Shown in pieces: positions 44,503 to 56,800 of a stretch of DNA of 64,000 nt (position 1 is the stretch's first letter; every line of letters starts with the position of its first letter). This DNA is from Haliclona indistincta (taxonomy: Eukaryota > Porifera > Demospongiae > Haplosclerida > Chalinidae): positions 12,532,313 to 12,596,312 of the forward strand of contig OZ024783.1 of NCBI GenBank assembly GCA_964017065.1. The letters run 5' to 3'. The position numbers and the translations under genes were made by a program. Under the pieces are notes generated by a model. That model was not told where the DNA came from and ran no database searches. It saw nothing but the letters and a program-made list of their open reading frames with translations.

Positions 44503-44887
44503 ATGAACGAGGAGGACTTTGCTTGTAGCAGTTTTGCTCCTCAGAGATGGCGAAAAGATGTCTGTCGCAAGTGCTATCAGCCGTTGAGGTTGCACGAAAA
44601 GAAGAAAGATCGCTTTGTTTCTGTAACCAAGCCATCACAGACCACCTCTCCTGTTTTAACTTCTAACGTCAAAGTGCCAGTTTCTCGTCCTAAAGATATT
44701 GCTCATCCGATTGTACAAGATGAATTTCGCGATAAACCCGATCCTCCTCTGACCAATCGACTTTCTGATAAACTTAGCGGACCGTCACCACAGGAGGCTA
44801 CACAGCCTACTTATCAACAATCAAGTACTGGGCCCAGTTCTCCTACATTATCAAAAGACCAATCCAAACACACGGAACTGTCAAAAG
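44503..44887 (+). other. exon 1 of the ankyrin-BTB gene: Cys/His motif
   Basis: Begins MNEEDFACSSFAPQRW and continues RKDVCRKCYQPLRLHEK. The pattern F-x-P...C-x2-C-x6-H resembles a short N-terminal motif seen in cytoskeletal adaptors such as MPRIP. The rest is Ser/Pro/Thr-rich and likely disordered. The donor TCAAAAG|GTATG leaves phase 1, which fits exactly with the acceptor at 49,317. Confidence 0.7.
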
Positions 44888-47800
44888 GTATGTTTTTTTA
44901 ATGAGAACAACCTGATGCAAAGTTTATGTTTGCTGTTTGTATTTACTACAAGGACAATAATTTAATTTAGACACTTAAGATTTGCTTCCTGGCGTTGCCC
45001 CATCTTACAGCAGCAAGGAGATTGCTCGAAATGGTCAATAAAGTGACGAACCTGGAAACGGTTAAATCGTGTTTCGTTTTCTTCTTTCTTTCTTTCTTCA
45101 ACTTGCCTAGCGCCTTTACGCGAGCAGTGCCGAGACCAAAACGCCCGTGAACAGTCGTGAAATTCTTCTGGCAGGTGCCTTTTGAATTTAGTTTTTAGCG
45201 TAACGTCAATATAAATTTGACGAGTTCACGATCACAAACAGTTGTCAGTTAAGTGTTAGACGCCATTATTGTGATTACGCAATACGCACATGACCAACCA
45301 CACGAATTCTATAAGTAGAGTATCGCCGTATGGAGAACGCTCATTGGCGTCTGAAGTCTTCGAAGAACAACTCACTGAGTAAGCTCGTGTAGTATCACCA
45401 TTCTGCTGCTCGCCAGATAGTATCACAGCCTTACAGAATTTTGTAAATTAGAGTGGGCGGGGCTCGAATGCTTGCAGAATACATGAGCTAGTTTCAGGAT
45501 TTAGGATTAATAAATTTTGAGCTACAAGTTAAAGAGGTCACAAAGAAATTATCGACAACAGCAAACCAAACTAATGGTGTAAACAAAGAAATACATGATC
45601 TTGCCGAATTCGAACTGCAACAAAGGTTTGAAACTCAAAAAGGACACAAACAAGAAGATAAATAGATTTCTTACGAAATCAAAAGGATGTAGGCATGAAT
45701 GAAATCTACCACTGGTCCACAATGTCAACCAACAAGGAACTAGCATGGAATGGTAGCACGATTGACTTGCTAACAGACCATAGATCCCTACATCAGTGGC
45801 TGTACATAAGATCAATATTTTTTCACAGTCAAGTTGAATTCAATTCAATGAACTTCGGTGTCAGTCAACGGCAACTAGCTGAATTAGCTATAGTCTGCCA
45901 CAGCAGCCGCTGATGTAGGGATCTATGGTCTGTTAGCTAGTCAATCGTGTTACCATTCCATGCTAGTTCCTTGTTGGTTGACATTGTGGACCAGTAGCAG
46001 ATTTCATTCATCCCTACATCCTTTTGATTTCATTAGAAATATTTTTATGATATCTCTCTTCATTTTCGAGATACGCAAGAATGTGTAGTTGTATTGGACA
46101 TTGCAGATGCCATTTTCCTGCTTTACAGCTAGTTTATCACTTCAGGAAAAAGCAATTCAAAAAAGCTCTCGTTAATCCCTCCTATTTGTGTGTACCTCCA
46201 AGCGCAAAGTTGCCATGCTTGCGTAGCTTTTTTGCTATACACTTTCTTTATCTATTGCCTTCGAAAATTTCCAAGTATCAGTACGTAGTAGAGCTAGCTC
46301 CTTCACTGCTTGCTGACAGCACAAAGAACTGCAGGCCACGCCCATTGTGTCAGTATCCCTTAACCTTAATTTCACTCAAGCTTACTTACATCATAGATAT
46401 TACAGTACGGGATGGGAAACTAAAATTTCTTCTAAATCAAAATGTATTACGTGACGTCACGTCGAGGTGGTCGATGCGCATTACCGCGCGTAGCAGTGAT
46501 TACTAATTAGCAGCACAGCTTTCTTTAGCTTTCTCTTGGCTATTCTAGTGCATTTATTGTGTTGTTGAAGATTGTGTGTTTCATACTACCGGCCTCCGAT
46601 GGATACCAGTACTGGCACCTCACGGCAAACATAAGATTTGTGATTATAACGGCAGACTACAGATCTGTACACACAAATTCTCGAAGAGGCGAAGGTTCTA
46701 TGACTTGATTTTGGTACTAATACAAAGCCATTAGTCGTCTGGGTGTACTGAACCAGTTAGTACATTGCCAAGAAGTATACTTTTTCCGCTAAGACCCGAA
46801 CAGACACCAACTCGTCTCCCGTTGGTCAGGATTTTGTAGCCACAAATTCTCCATACTGGCTGGATCAATGGCGCTTTGTAAGCTCTAAACCAGCGGTACA
46901 TACCCTACGATGTGTACTGGGCTGGATATCCAGACAACTAGCCATTCTTTGTCCGTGTAAAAAGGCAAAGTTCTTGGTAGATTCTTGGCTGTGCTATCAG
47001 AGATTCTCCGTTTATTTAAAACACGGAGAGCACAATACACGGACACGGAAAATACACGGAAAATGTAATCGCCGTGTGACGTCAAAGGTAATGCGCATCG
47101 ATCACCCAATTAAGTGCTGTTTCCTATCCCGTACTGTAGTATGACTAGTATCTATGCTTACATGTATCCTTGGTGGTCAATTAACTTCACGTTCACCAAT
47201 GGCTCCAATACTAATTCAAACAGTCCTGAAACACCAGCAAAGATGCGCCACTGAAAAAACCTAGCTACTAGTCTACTTGTTAGTACCTTCTAGAAAAGTC
47301 TAGGGAAGCCATGTTTTTGCTTTTAATGCCGTTTGTTGTAGTCTTAAGACCATGATACGATAGGCAAATGTTGCCAGTAACAAAATCACGTAGTGTGTCA
47401 TGCGAATTCTAAGCAATTTTGTTGCAGGCAACATAGTCTTCTTTTTGCTTCTTCTTTTCTTCATATTCACGTTGCATTTGAATCTCCTTTAGCTCTAATT
47501 CCTTCTTTTTGAGCTCTAGTTCAACTTTCTTCAGTTCTGACTTCTTCTCAAACTTTTGCCCTAGAATTTCTAAAGCCGAAAGTTTTGACCCTTGTTGTGT
47601 TATCTTTGTTTTGCCTATAACAAATACAGTAAAATAGCATTATGAATAGTATCACCCAACAATTGCGTTTTTCTAGTGGCTGAGCAACTTCGTCAAATTC
47701 TAATTCATTTGGATCCTCGAACTGATGCAGATCATCAATGTCATCTTTGTCAAACTGCTGTCGTCGCTTTCTCTCTACAGAATTTACTGTTACTACTACT

Positions 47801-50800
47801 AGTGTATAAAAAGTATACTTACGAGAGAATGTCTCCATTGCAGATAATCGCATATCTTCGCCAAGTTTCTTATTGGTTTGTTCCTTTTGTTTCTTGTTCT
47901 CTTTCTGTTTATGCTAGCCTGCATATCTCTCTGATAATTATACAGATGTATCTTATAAAAGTTGAGTGGGTTCTGTATACTCTTCCTCAGTTCCAGAACT
48001 ATACACAATACAAAACAAAATGAAATTATTACCCATGCGCAGTATGCGCCAGGGTTATGCGTTTGTGTCCGTCTATGTGTGTGTGTGTCGTCAAAAAACA
48101 CGCTTGTTTACGTCTCACCGCTCGAAATTCGCCACAAAAGTGCACTTTGCAGCTTCTTCACTGAATTTAAAGTCCTATGAAGACGTTTTCTGTGCTGGCA
48201 AGCGTTGCTTGAGCGGCTAATCCATGACTTTCTAAAGCTATGTGAGAGCACTTTACGGTATTGTGGGTGTGTATCCATATCGATGTCCTCACTCAGTCTC
48301 ACGTGTACCGTACAATAATATTGCCAAGCACCTGTTAGTGCATATAGAAGGTAGCTCTGGAGCTGTCTGCGGACTAGCTGTAACGTGAGTGTTGCAGTAA
48401 ACTAATGCTGTAGTCGTGTTATTTAGCTCAGCGCACGGGTATGTGTTCATTGGAACTCTAGTTAATTTTGTTGTATGGACTCACCTGACTGTGACTGTGA
48501 ATCTTCCGCCCTAAACTTCTCCACAAGTCTCTCTAGTCTTTCTCGGCAACCTCTGCCTTTGAGATGAGCAGGTTTGGCTGGAGTAGTAAACGTTGGACTA
48601 AGCACTGTTGCTATAGCATCCCACTCTGAGACTTTCAAGGGCCTTCGCCCTACAACTTCTCTTGCCAGATGTATATTGTGCTTTAGCTCAGACCAGCGAA
48701 ATTGAGGCATGTCCAAATTCAACTCTGAATCACGCTCGCAGTTTGAATATACTGACGTCCTGTGGCAAACAAAGATGAAGGCGAAGTCCTATAGTACAGT
48801 TTTATACTTACCAAACGTGGATTTCTGTCCGGATTGGGTAATAGACACCCTGCCACAGGCTAGCAATGCGTAGATTCTATGTGTAGCACGTGGGATAGAC
48901 CAGGAATGAGTCGTTTACGTGACCTCCAAGGCATTAGCAGTTACACGTACGTAAAACTTAATCTCTCTAATATAGTATAGTCTGTTAAAATGCTCAAGCT
49001 TTTCAATTAATATTGTTCACTATTCGCATAAAACACGATTGGTAGCATTTGTAAACTTCAATTACCAACCCAATAATACTTATAGCAATAATTATATCAT
49101 GATATTTTGGTATCAATATTATCGATACCTAAAATTTGTGTACATTCCCAACACTATGCTCAACACAGCGATGTAGTCAGCCAAAGTGAGAAATTGTGTG
49201 CTGTGTTTTTCAAGCACATTTCTGCAACTGCAGAAACTCAATTCTTTGTTCAATTAAATCTGTTTTCAATACTATTTTTATTATTTGCATGACTCAGACA
49301 GTATGTTTTTTCTTAGATCACAGTTCACAACATACTTCTAAAGTTTTGCCATGTGATGGAAACCCAATCAATGACAGCTCCAGTGATACTGAAAATCTTT
49401 CAAAAGCTACTGACTCTCAATCTCAATTAGTTACTAGGCGGTCATCATGTGGCGGTCCTCCTCCTAGACCTCCTCCTCGCTCATCAAGTATCAGTGATTC
49501 TGCAAAATTTGCACGAGAGAAGACCAAGGAAAAGGAAAAATTATTGCAGAGTGCAACATCTTTTTCTTCTCAAAAGGAGTCATCTGTAGATTCTTCGTCT
49601 TGTTCAACTAGGTCTGTTCCTCCACGTCCACCACCTCGCTCAGCTTCTACTTCTCTTCAAACAGTGAAGCTTGACTACCAAAATGAATCAAGTGCAAAAG
49701 ATTCAGTATCTGAACAGCCATTGAGCTCAATGGCTGCTTTGTCTGCACTTCTTTGTGATGATGATGGTGAAATAAGCGAATTAATTGATAAAGAACAAGG
49801 CTTGGGTATAGAGCAAATGGCATCTCTGCTTGCTGAGGAAGAGTCATTTTCCACCTCACATGCAACACCGCTTCAAGCAGCAACAACCCAACCGTTTCAG
49901 GAAGATGAAATTCATGCTTCTGCTGCCCCTGATTCCGATGCTCCTTCTCAGTCACCACTGCCACCTCCACCTCCACCGCCTCCACCACCTATTGTTCCTC
50001 CATCTCCAGCTCTTTCTTTCCGAGTGCACGTGGATAGACGACATGCAAGATCAATAGATGAAAATCCTGCATCTAACAATGTTGAGGAAAATATTGATGA
50101 GGTAAGTATAGTAATAGTGCTGAGTGTTACTCCTTTGCTCACTGAGAGACACTTTCGATCATATGAGCAAATGACAAAGCTATCCGGCTATATCTTATGA
50201 TGTAGACAACGACGTTCGTCAAATCATAGAGACAATGTACGGATATATACAGGTATTGTATCCGTATATTTTCCGTATATAGTAGTTATATACCGATCAG
50301 GAGGTGTTTAAGCAATTTTAAAGCCCGCGGGTGTAGCCCAAGGGCTTTAAATGCTTAAACACCGACTGTGAAGTATATAACTACTTTAAACCATAGTGTG
50401 CTGCTTGCCTGACGTCTAGCTGGCTACCTTACGTCGCAGGAAGACTGCAGAGCAGCCCGAGCGCCGTTTGTTTGTGGATTCTCGAACGCGGCGGCCATTT
50501 TGAAATGCGTGCGGGCTGTACACGATTTATAGCCCTCATTAATGGTCGTTACATCAAAGAGAATTATTCATACTATGGTTTAAATTGTATTTATGATTTG
50601 ACGTACGTGTACTAGTTAAACAACGGTCCGAGGGCAGTATGGAATATACACGAGGGCAATCCAATTAGAGCCCGAGGGGTCTAATTGGATTGCACGAGTG
50701 GATATTCCATACTGCCCGAGGGACCGTTGTTTAACGTGTTTGTATCGCACCTCGTGGGCGTATCCCACTGCATTGTACTGTTTTTAGTATCGCTTGTGCT

Positions 50801-53800
50801 ATTTTTAGTATCACACGTGCTATATTAAAGACCACAATGGAACCCACTAGCATAAGGAAGCTTAAGCGGTATATAAAGCGAACGCAATAGTGCTCTGTAC
50901 CTTCCGGTAGGGCTTGCTCTACCACTATTTTTTCGACCACGTGGTCAACACTGTACCACGTTAAAATTTTTTTGGGCACTTGCTCTTTCCACAGATATTG
51001 TCTGTTCCTTCAGACAATATCTGCACCCGGGCAATATATCGTGGCCCCCCTGGGCAATATATTCCATATTGCCCTAGGGCAGCAATATATTCCATATTGC
51101 CCTGCAGTTGGGGCAGTATGGAATATATTGCCCTGGCGGTGCCTTTGATACGCCCACGAGGTGGGATACGTAATAGTTAACTCCCGGTCTCTGAGGCGAT
51201 ACGGGATATATACCGAGGTGGTTAATTATGCTGTCCGAGGGTGGAGCCCGAGGATGGCATAATTAACCACCGAGGTATTATCCCAATCGCCGAAGAGACC
51301 GGGAGTTAACTGACTTGTACCCCACCACCAGTCTTCTCGTGGTGTTTGTAGCCGCTCGTAGCTGTTCTGTAGCTTGTAAGCGAAGATCTACGAGCGATGG
51401 GAGCCCAGGGCACTCGCCTCCAAGCGCACACTCGCCAGGTCTATAATGGCGAACGCCCGTGTTCAAGTTGGGCGACAAACGGCGAACGCCCGTGTTCAAG
51501 TTGGGCGACAAACGAAGCCTGGCGTCAACTTTTGTGCAGCTAAAACGCACGGTAACTTAGCTTTCAGGCAGCAATGCTGGCTGACCTTTCCCAAAGGTTA
51601 ACACGTGCGCCAAAAATTTATTGACGATGGCCCACTAGTATCTGCTATTTTGTGGGGTATAAAGCTCCACTCACTTTCGCCGGGTGGGTAGGTGTGGACA
51701 AGGGACTAGTGCCACTTTGCCACTTCCTGGAAAATATCCATATTTGCCTGTTTTAACTTTAATATCCTGGAAAATATCCATATTTTCCTGTGTATATGGG
51801 ATATATACCATGCCATTTTCCTTTGATCTTTGGGTGTGGTGGGGTACAAAACATTTTATACGTCATAGGTAAGGCAAAGACGACCAGAAGGTTCAAGTGC
51901 TGCCGCTATCAGGTCGCCGTATTCGAGTACAGTGTAAGCTACTGTCACGATTGAAACGCTAAGGATAGTAAAGGCTTATGACTACCTGCTTGCAAGCGCT
52001 TTTTTCTTAACTCTCTAAGTTGCGCATTTTTGAGTCTAAAAACTAAAACTTTCTCACCTGTAGAATTTGAGTAATGTTGGCCTTGTTTAGGACCGTACTG
52101 TAGTTTCATGAACATCAAGCACCCATTTTACAGTATATTATGATAGATGAACTTGTTACTCAACTGTTTGCCAAGTCTTTTTTCTTAACTAACATATAGC
52201 AGTTTTTATGGCCTAAAAATAAATGATAATTGGTGTTTCCAACAACAGCCACTGAACTGCTGATATCTTCGAGATGAAATAAGCCATTTCTTCCTAACTA
52301 TGCACACATACTCTAGATGGATGTATCAACTCTCTCACCAAATCATATAACCGTGACATCTATAGTTTAGTTTTTATGAGCAAAAACATTTCAAGTAGGT
52401 GTAGTGTGGTAAATTTGAATGTTTAAACTGGAAGCACTGTATACACACATGTATAGTAATTAGTAAGGCATTGTTCCTAGAAAAGTGCTCTTGGCTATGT
52501 TTTGTATGCTACATGTGCTACATCAGGAGCTTATCATTCCAAGGAGTGTACAACATCAAATAGCACTAATCCATAAATCTACCGCTTGGTGTGTTGTACA
52601 AAAACATCTTATAGTTTTGTACAAGTTGTATGGACGTATGCTGTACTAGGGCTGTATAAATCTCACGCGCAATAGTGGCCCATTTATTTTCTGCTTTTTC
52701 ACGATTGTACGCTCCTTTGAATAGTAAGCTTTTGGCTACATGTACACAGCTAATAATTTACGATAAAAAAGGATGTAGGATTGGTGCTACTGGCCTACAA
52801 TGTAAACCAACATGGAGGTAGCACGGAAGTGTGACACAATTGACTTGCTAATAGATAATGCATCCCTATATCAGTGGCTGTTTTGTTGGCAATAGACCAG
52901 CAATGCTGGTGTCCACATTAAAGTTACGAGATACACCACACCCACTCACGAGCAAGCAAAAATGGTTGTCTAAAAGAAACACTTGTAGTATCGCACATGT
53001 TGGTTTGAACAAAGCATTGCATATACAGTCAGAGCAAAGATTACACTTTGTCTTTTGCAAATTGTGGCTGGATGCACTACCACAGTGCATTACGAAGTGA
53101 ATGAAGCATCGAGCAGCTTCATCGACTATGAAATCGAAAATCTCGTTGTGGGCACTCTGTAGCACGACTAGACTTGGCATGCAGCTAGACGGCTTAGTTA
53201 TCTAGGGACAGACGGATCTTTTTTTCGATATCAGCTTTAGTTACCGAGTTATGTTCACGCATACACTCAAAAATTTGCTTTGACAAGCTTTTCGAGTGAT
53301 ATCAATTTCTATATTTGTTATGTACATGTATGCATTACTATGGTCAAGATATGTTCACTTTTCTTTTTCTAGTTTGAAAACAATCAAGGTCATGAGCCTG
53401 CTTCTTCTGCTCATCAAGCAGCCATGGATCTCATAGTTAGTGGAGTCAGTTTGCGTCATGTGTCCCCTCCTCCAGAGCGAGAGCCAATTGAGGAAGCTGT
53501 TGTAGATGTGGCTTCAGAAATGAGGATTAGAGTGCAGAATCTAAGGAAGAAAGAGGTTTGCCAATAATTATAGCTTGTTGATTCGCACATTTTATACTTA
53601 GTGTCTCCGTGTTTCTACTTAGCAGGTTTCAGGACCTGTGTTCTAAATGTATCCTGGATTTTTATAAAATGCTGTCTCACTGTTCACAGATTGCTCTACT
53701 GTTAGATTGCATATTGTGTGTTATACATTTCTGGAAGTTATAATTGTCCCTCTTGATGAGTACAATAGTGATTCTGTAGCTTGGCTTTAGGTTTATGTGT

Positions 53801-56800
53801 ATGCAGTATTTTCAAGCCTGGTCAATGAGCCTCCTAGGTATCACAATAGTGTGAGTTAGGTGTAACAGTGTTCCTTATGAACGTTCTGTCAAACTTTACA
53901 AGATACCTTTGTTGTATATTATTTTATTTTTAGCCCTTAAATTAACCCTTTAGGGCCTATAGCGGGTTTATCCGTCATAATTGACTCCACCTACTGCAGA
54001 CGTCATAAATAGTGTGAAAAGTGCTCTAGAAGGTCAAATCAAGTTTAATTGCAGAAGATAACTTTACCTGAAAAAACCCACTGTTTTTCGCCGCGCCCTC
54101 CCCACTGAAATATATAGAACGGGGGGATTTTTAAAGGGGGTGTCCCCCCTTTAACCCAGGGTTCGAAGGGGCAGAGCCCCTCGCCGCTTTCGGCATTTTT
54201 AGGGCTTCAGGATGCCCAGAAATGCATACTTTGGCATAGAATATGGTCTAAACTGTGCTGTTTGCTCACATGGACACCACCAGGTTTTGTATCAGTCACC
54301 AGGGCTAAACGAAGACCAAAATTAGGCAAAAAATGACGATGTCGTAGCACTTAAGTGGCTTCAGTTCCGAAGTGGGAGTGGCCAGCTTGGAGTTTAGTAC
54401 ATGGTCGCAAACTTTGATATGCCAGGAAAAAACAGTGCTAGTTTGGAACAGCTAGCGTACTGCATGTTGTAGAAAATTGCAAGACAAACTGTCAGTTAAG
54501 AGCAAGTCAAGTTTTCGTCAAAATAAGTCGGTCACTAAAGAGTTAAGCTCCAGCTACTGTTTAAGATTTGCATTGCACATTTGGTGCTTTATTATCAGTC
54601 CGGGTGGGCAGAGTCACAAAGCATACAGTAATCACGCGTCACTCGCTAAGAACTATGTGATCAAACTAGCAACAAAGTAGACATTTTTCAGATTTGAATT
54701 GATTTGGAATTCTTGTTTGCGATCTGTTCACAAGCTATAGTGTGGTTGCTCACCATGATTGCTGTCGCTAGCTTAAAGACAGGCTATCTTCTCTGAAGAC
54801 CATGTGTGTCTACATGTACAATCAAGTTGTACTACTAGATAGCCTGCAGTGACTCCAAATAAATTGCACAAACAAGCTAGCACAGCCTACAACTATCTTT
54901 ATTCACTTACTGACATTTTGCTGACACGCCCGGTAGTACCAGACTATTTGTCTTCAGATGTGGGACTTCTGATTGCATTACTGACTACATCAAATTTTTC
55001 ACTGTATGTTGCCGTGTGTGCATGCAACTAGCTAATAATTATTCTGTCATGGTATCATCATAATTTACAGACATGTAGTAGCTGACCTCTATAAACACTT
55101 TTCACACTATTTATGACGCACTTTTCATAAATAGTGCACTTTTCACACTATTTATGACGTCTGCAGTAGGTGGAGTCAATTATGACGGATAAACCCGCTA
55201 TAGGCCCTAAAGGGTTAATTTAAGGGCTAAAAATAAAATAATATACAACAAAGGTATCTTGTAAAGTTTGACAGAACGTTCATAAGGAACACTGTTGCAC
55301 CTAACTCACACTATGCTGATGATATACTTCTTCACAAGTCTATAAATGCAACTGATGACTTTTCCTGCCTTCAAAATGATGTCAGTCACATTCAATCCTG
55401 GTCCTCTCTTAATGCTTTGACTTTTAATGGTTCAAAGTGCAAGCAAATGTTATTGTCTCGTAAAAAGAAGCCTACTGTTTGCATACCTATGGTTCTAAAT
55501 GGACAACCTTTACAAATTGTCAAGTCTTTCAAGTATTTGGGTTTAATGATATCTTCAGATCTGGGCTGGAGTACTCACATCCAATACATTTGCAGTAAAG
55601 CTAAGAAGATGTTAGGTATCCTTTATAGACAATTCTCAAGCAATGCAACAGAATCCACAATGGTCAAACTTTATCTATCCCAAGTTAGACCACTCATGGA
55701 ATATGGTGTTGAGGTGTGGCATCCATATCTCTCTAAGGACACACAGGCTTTAGAAAATGTGCAGAAATTTGCACTTCGCATTTGTTCTAATAACTGGCAA
55801 GCTAACTACCATGACTTACTTGAGCATTATAATTTACCTACTTTGGAAAATCGTCGTCTATATCTGTCTTTGTGCACTTTCTTTAAAATCGTACACAAAC
55901 TTAGTTATTTTCCTGCTTCCCTTATACCATCTCATTTTTCATTCTCTGCTCTCCGTTCTTCTAATCCTCATAATTTCTTTATTCCTTTCTCTCGTACTTA
56001 TCAGTCTGCCAACTCTTTCATGTTTCGTTCTATTAAATTATGGAATAACCTACCTACAGAAGCTAAACTGTGTACTGACCTTAAGTTATTTAAAAAACTT
56101 ATTTTACCTTTATTTAGTTAACTTAATTAATTATACCTACCACTACTAGCACGATTTGCTAAATGTGTGTTATTTCTATTAAAAAAAATAATAATAAACG
56201 ATGCACTATGTATGGGTTCTTGGAGAATAAAAATTATTGTTTAATTATAGTCAATATTTTGTAGTGCTAAAACAGATACCAGTATCCGTAGGATATCTGT
56301 TATGATTTTACTGTCCGGATATTCAAAAATGAGTTGGTAGAATATTTTGAGGGGTGGTGCTCTCAATTTTAGTGAAAGATTTTTTGAATAAAAAATAGCT
56401 CCGAAACTGCTTTATGTTTAATTTGTTCTAAGTTTAATATGATACAAAGCGTCTTAATTATCCGGCAGATATTCGAATTGGGATATCTGGATACCAAAAT
56501 TTCAGCACTAATATTTTGTATTCACTGACTGTATTGTTTTTACTTCTATAGTGTAGATCATGTGTGTATCCACATGATTATGTGTTTTTCTACTCTTTTG
56601 TTTCTCTAAGGTTGAAGCACATTCTGATAAATTGGAACAACTACGACCACAAATCAGTCAGCTATTAAAAGATCTCACATCTGCTAGAACACCAACATAT
56701 CTGCATATTCTTATTGACCTTCTAAAACGAATACATCGTTTTATTGAAGAGTGCGGAGTAAGTTATTAAGTGACATTTGCGACTATGAATTTTGGTACAC

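Noticed and set aside
46081..46506. 141-codon frame beginning MCSCIGHCRCHF
   Set aside because: It runs into the terminus of the 46,403-47,135 element and has no recognisable domain or splice context.
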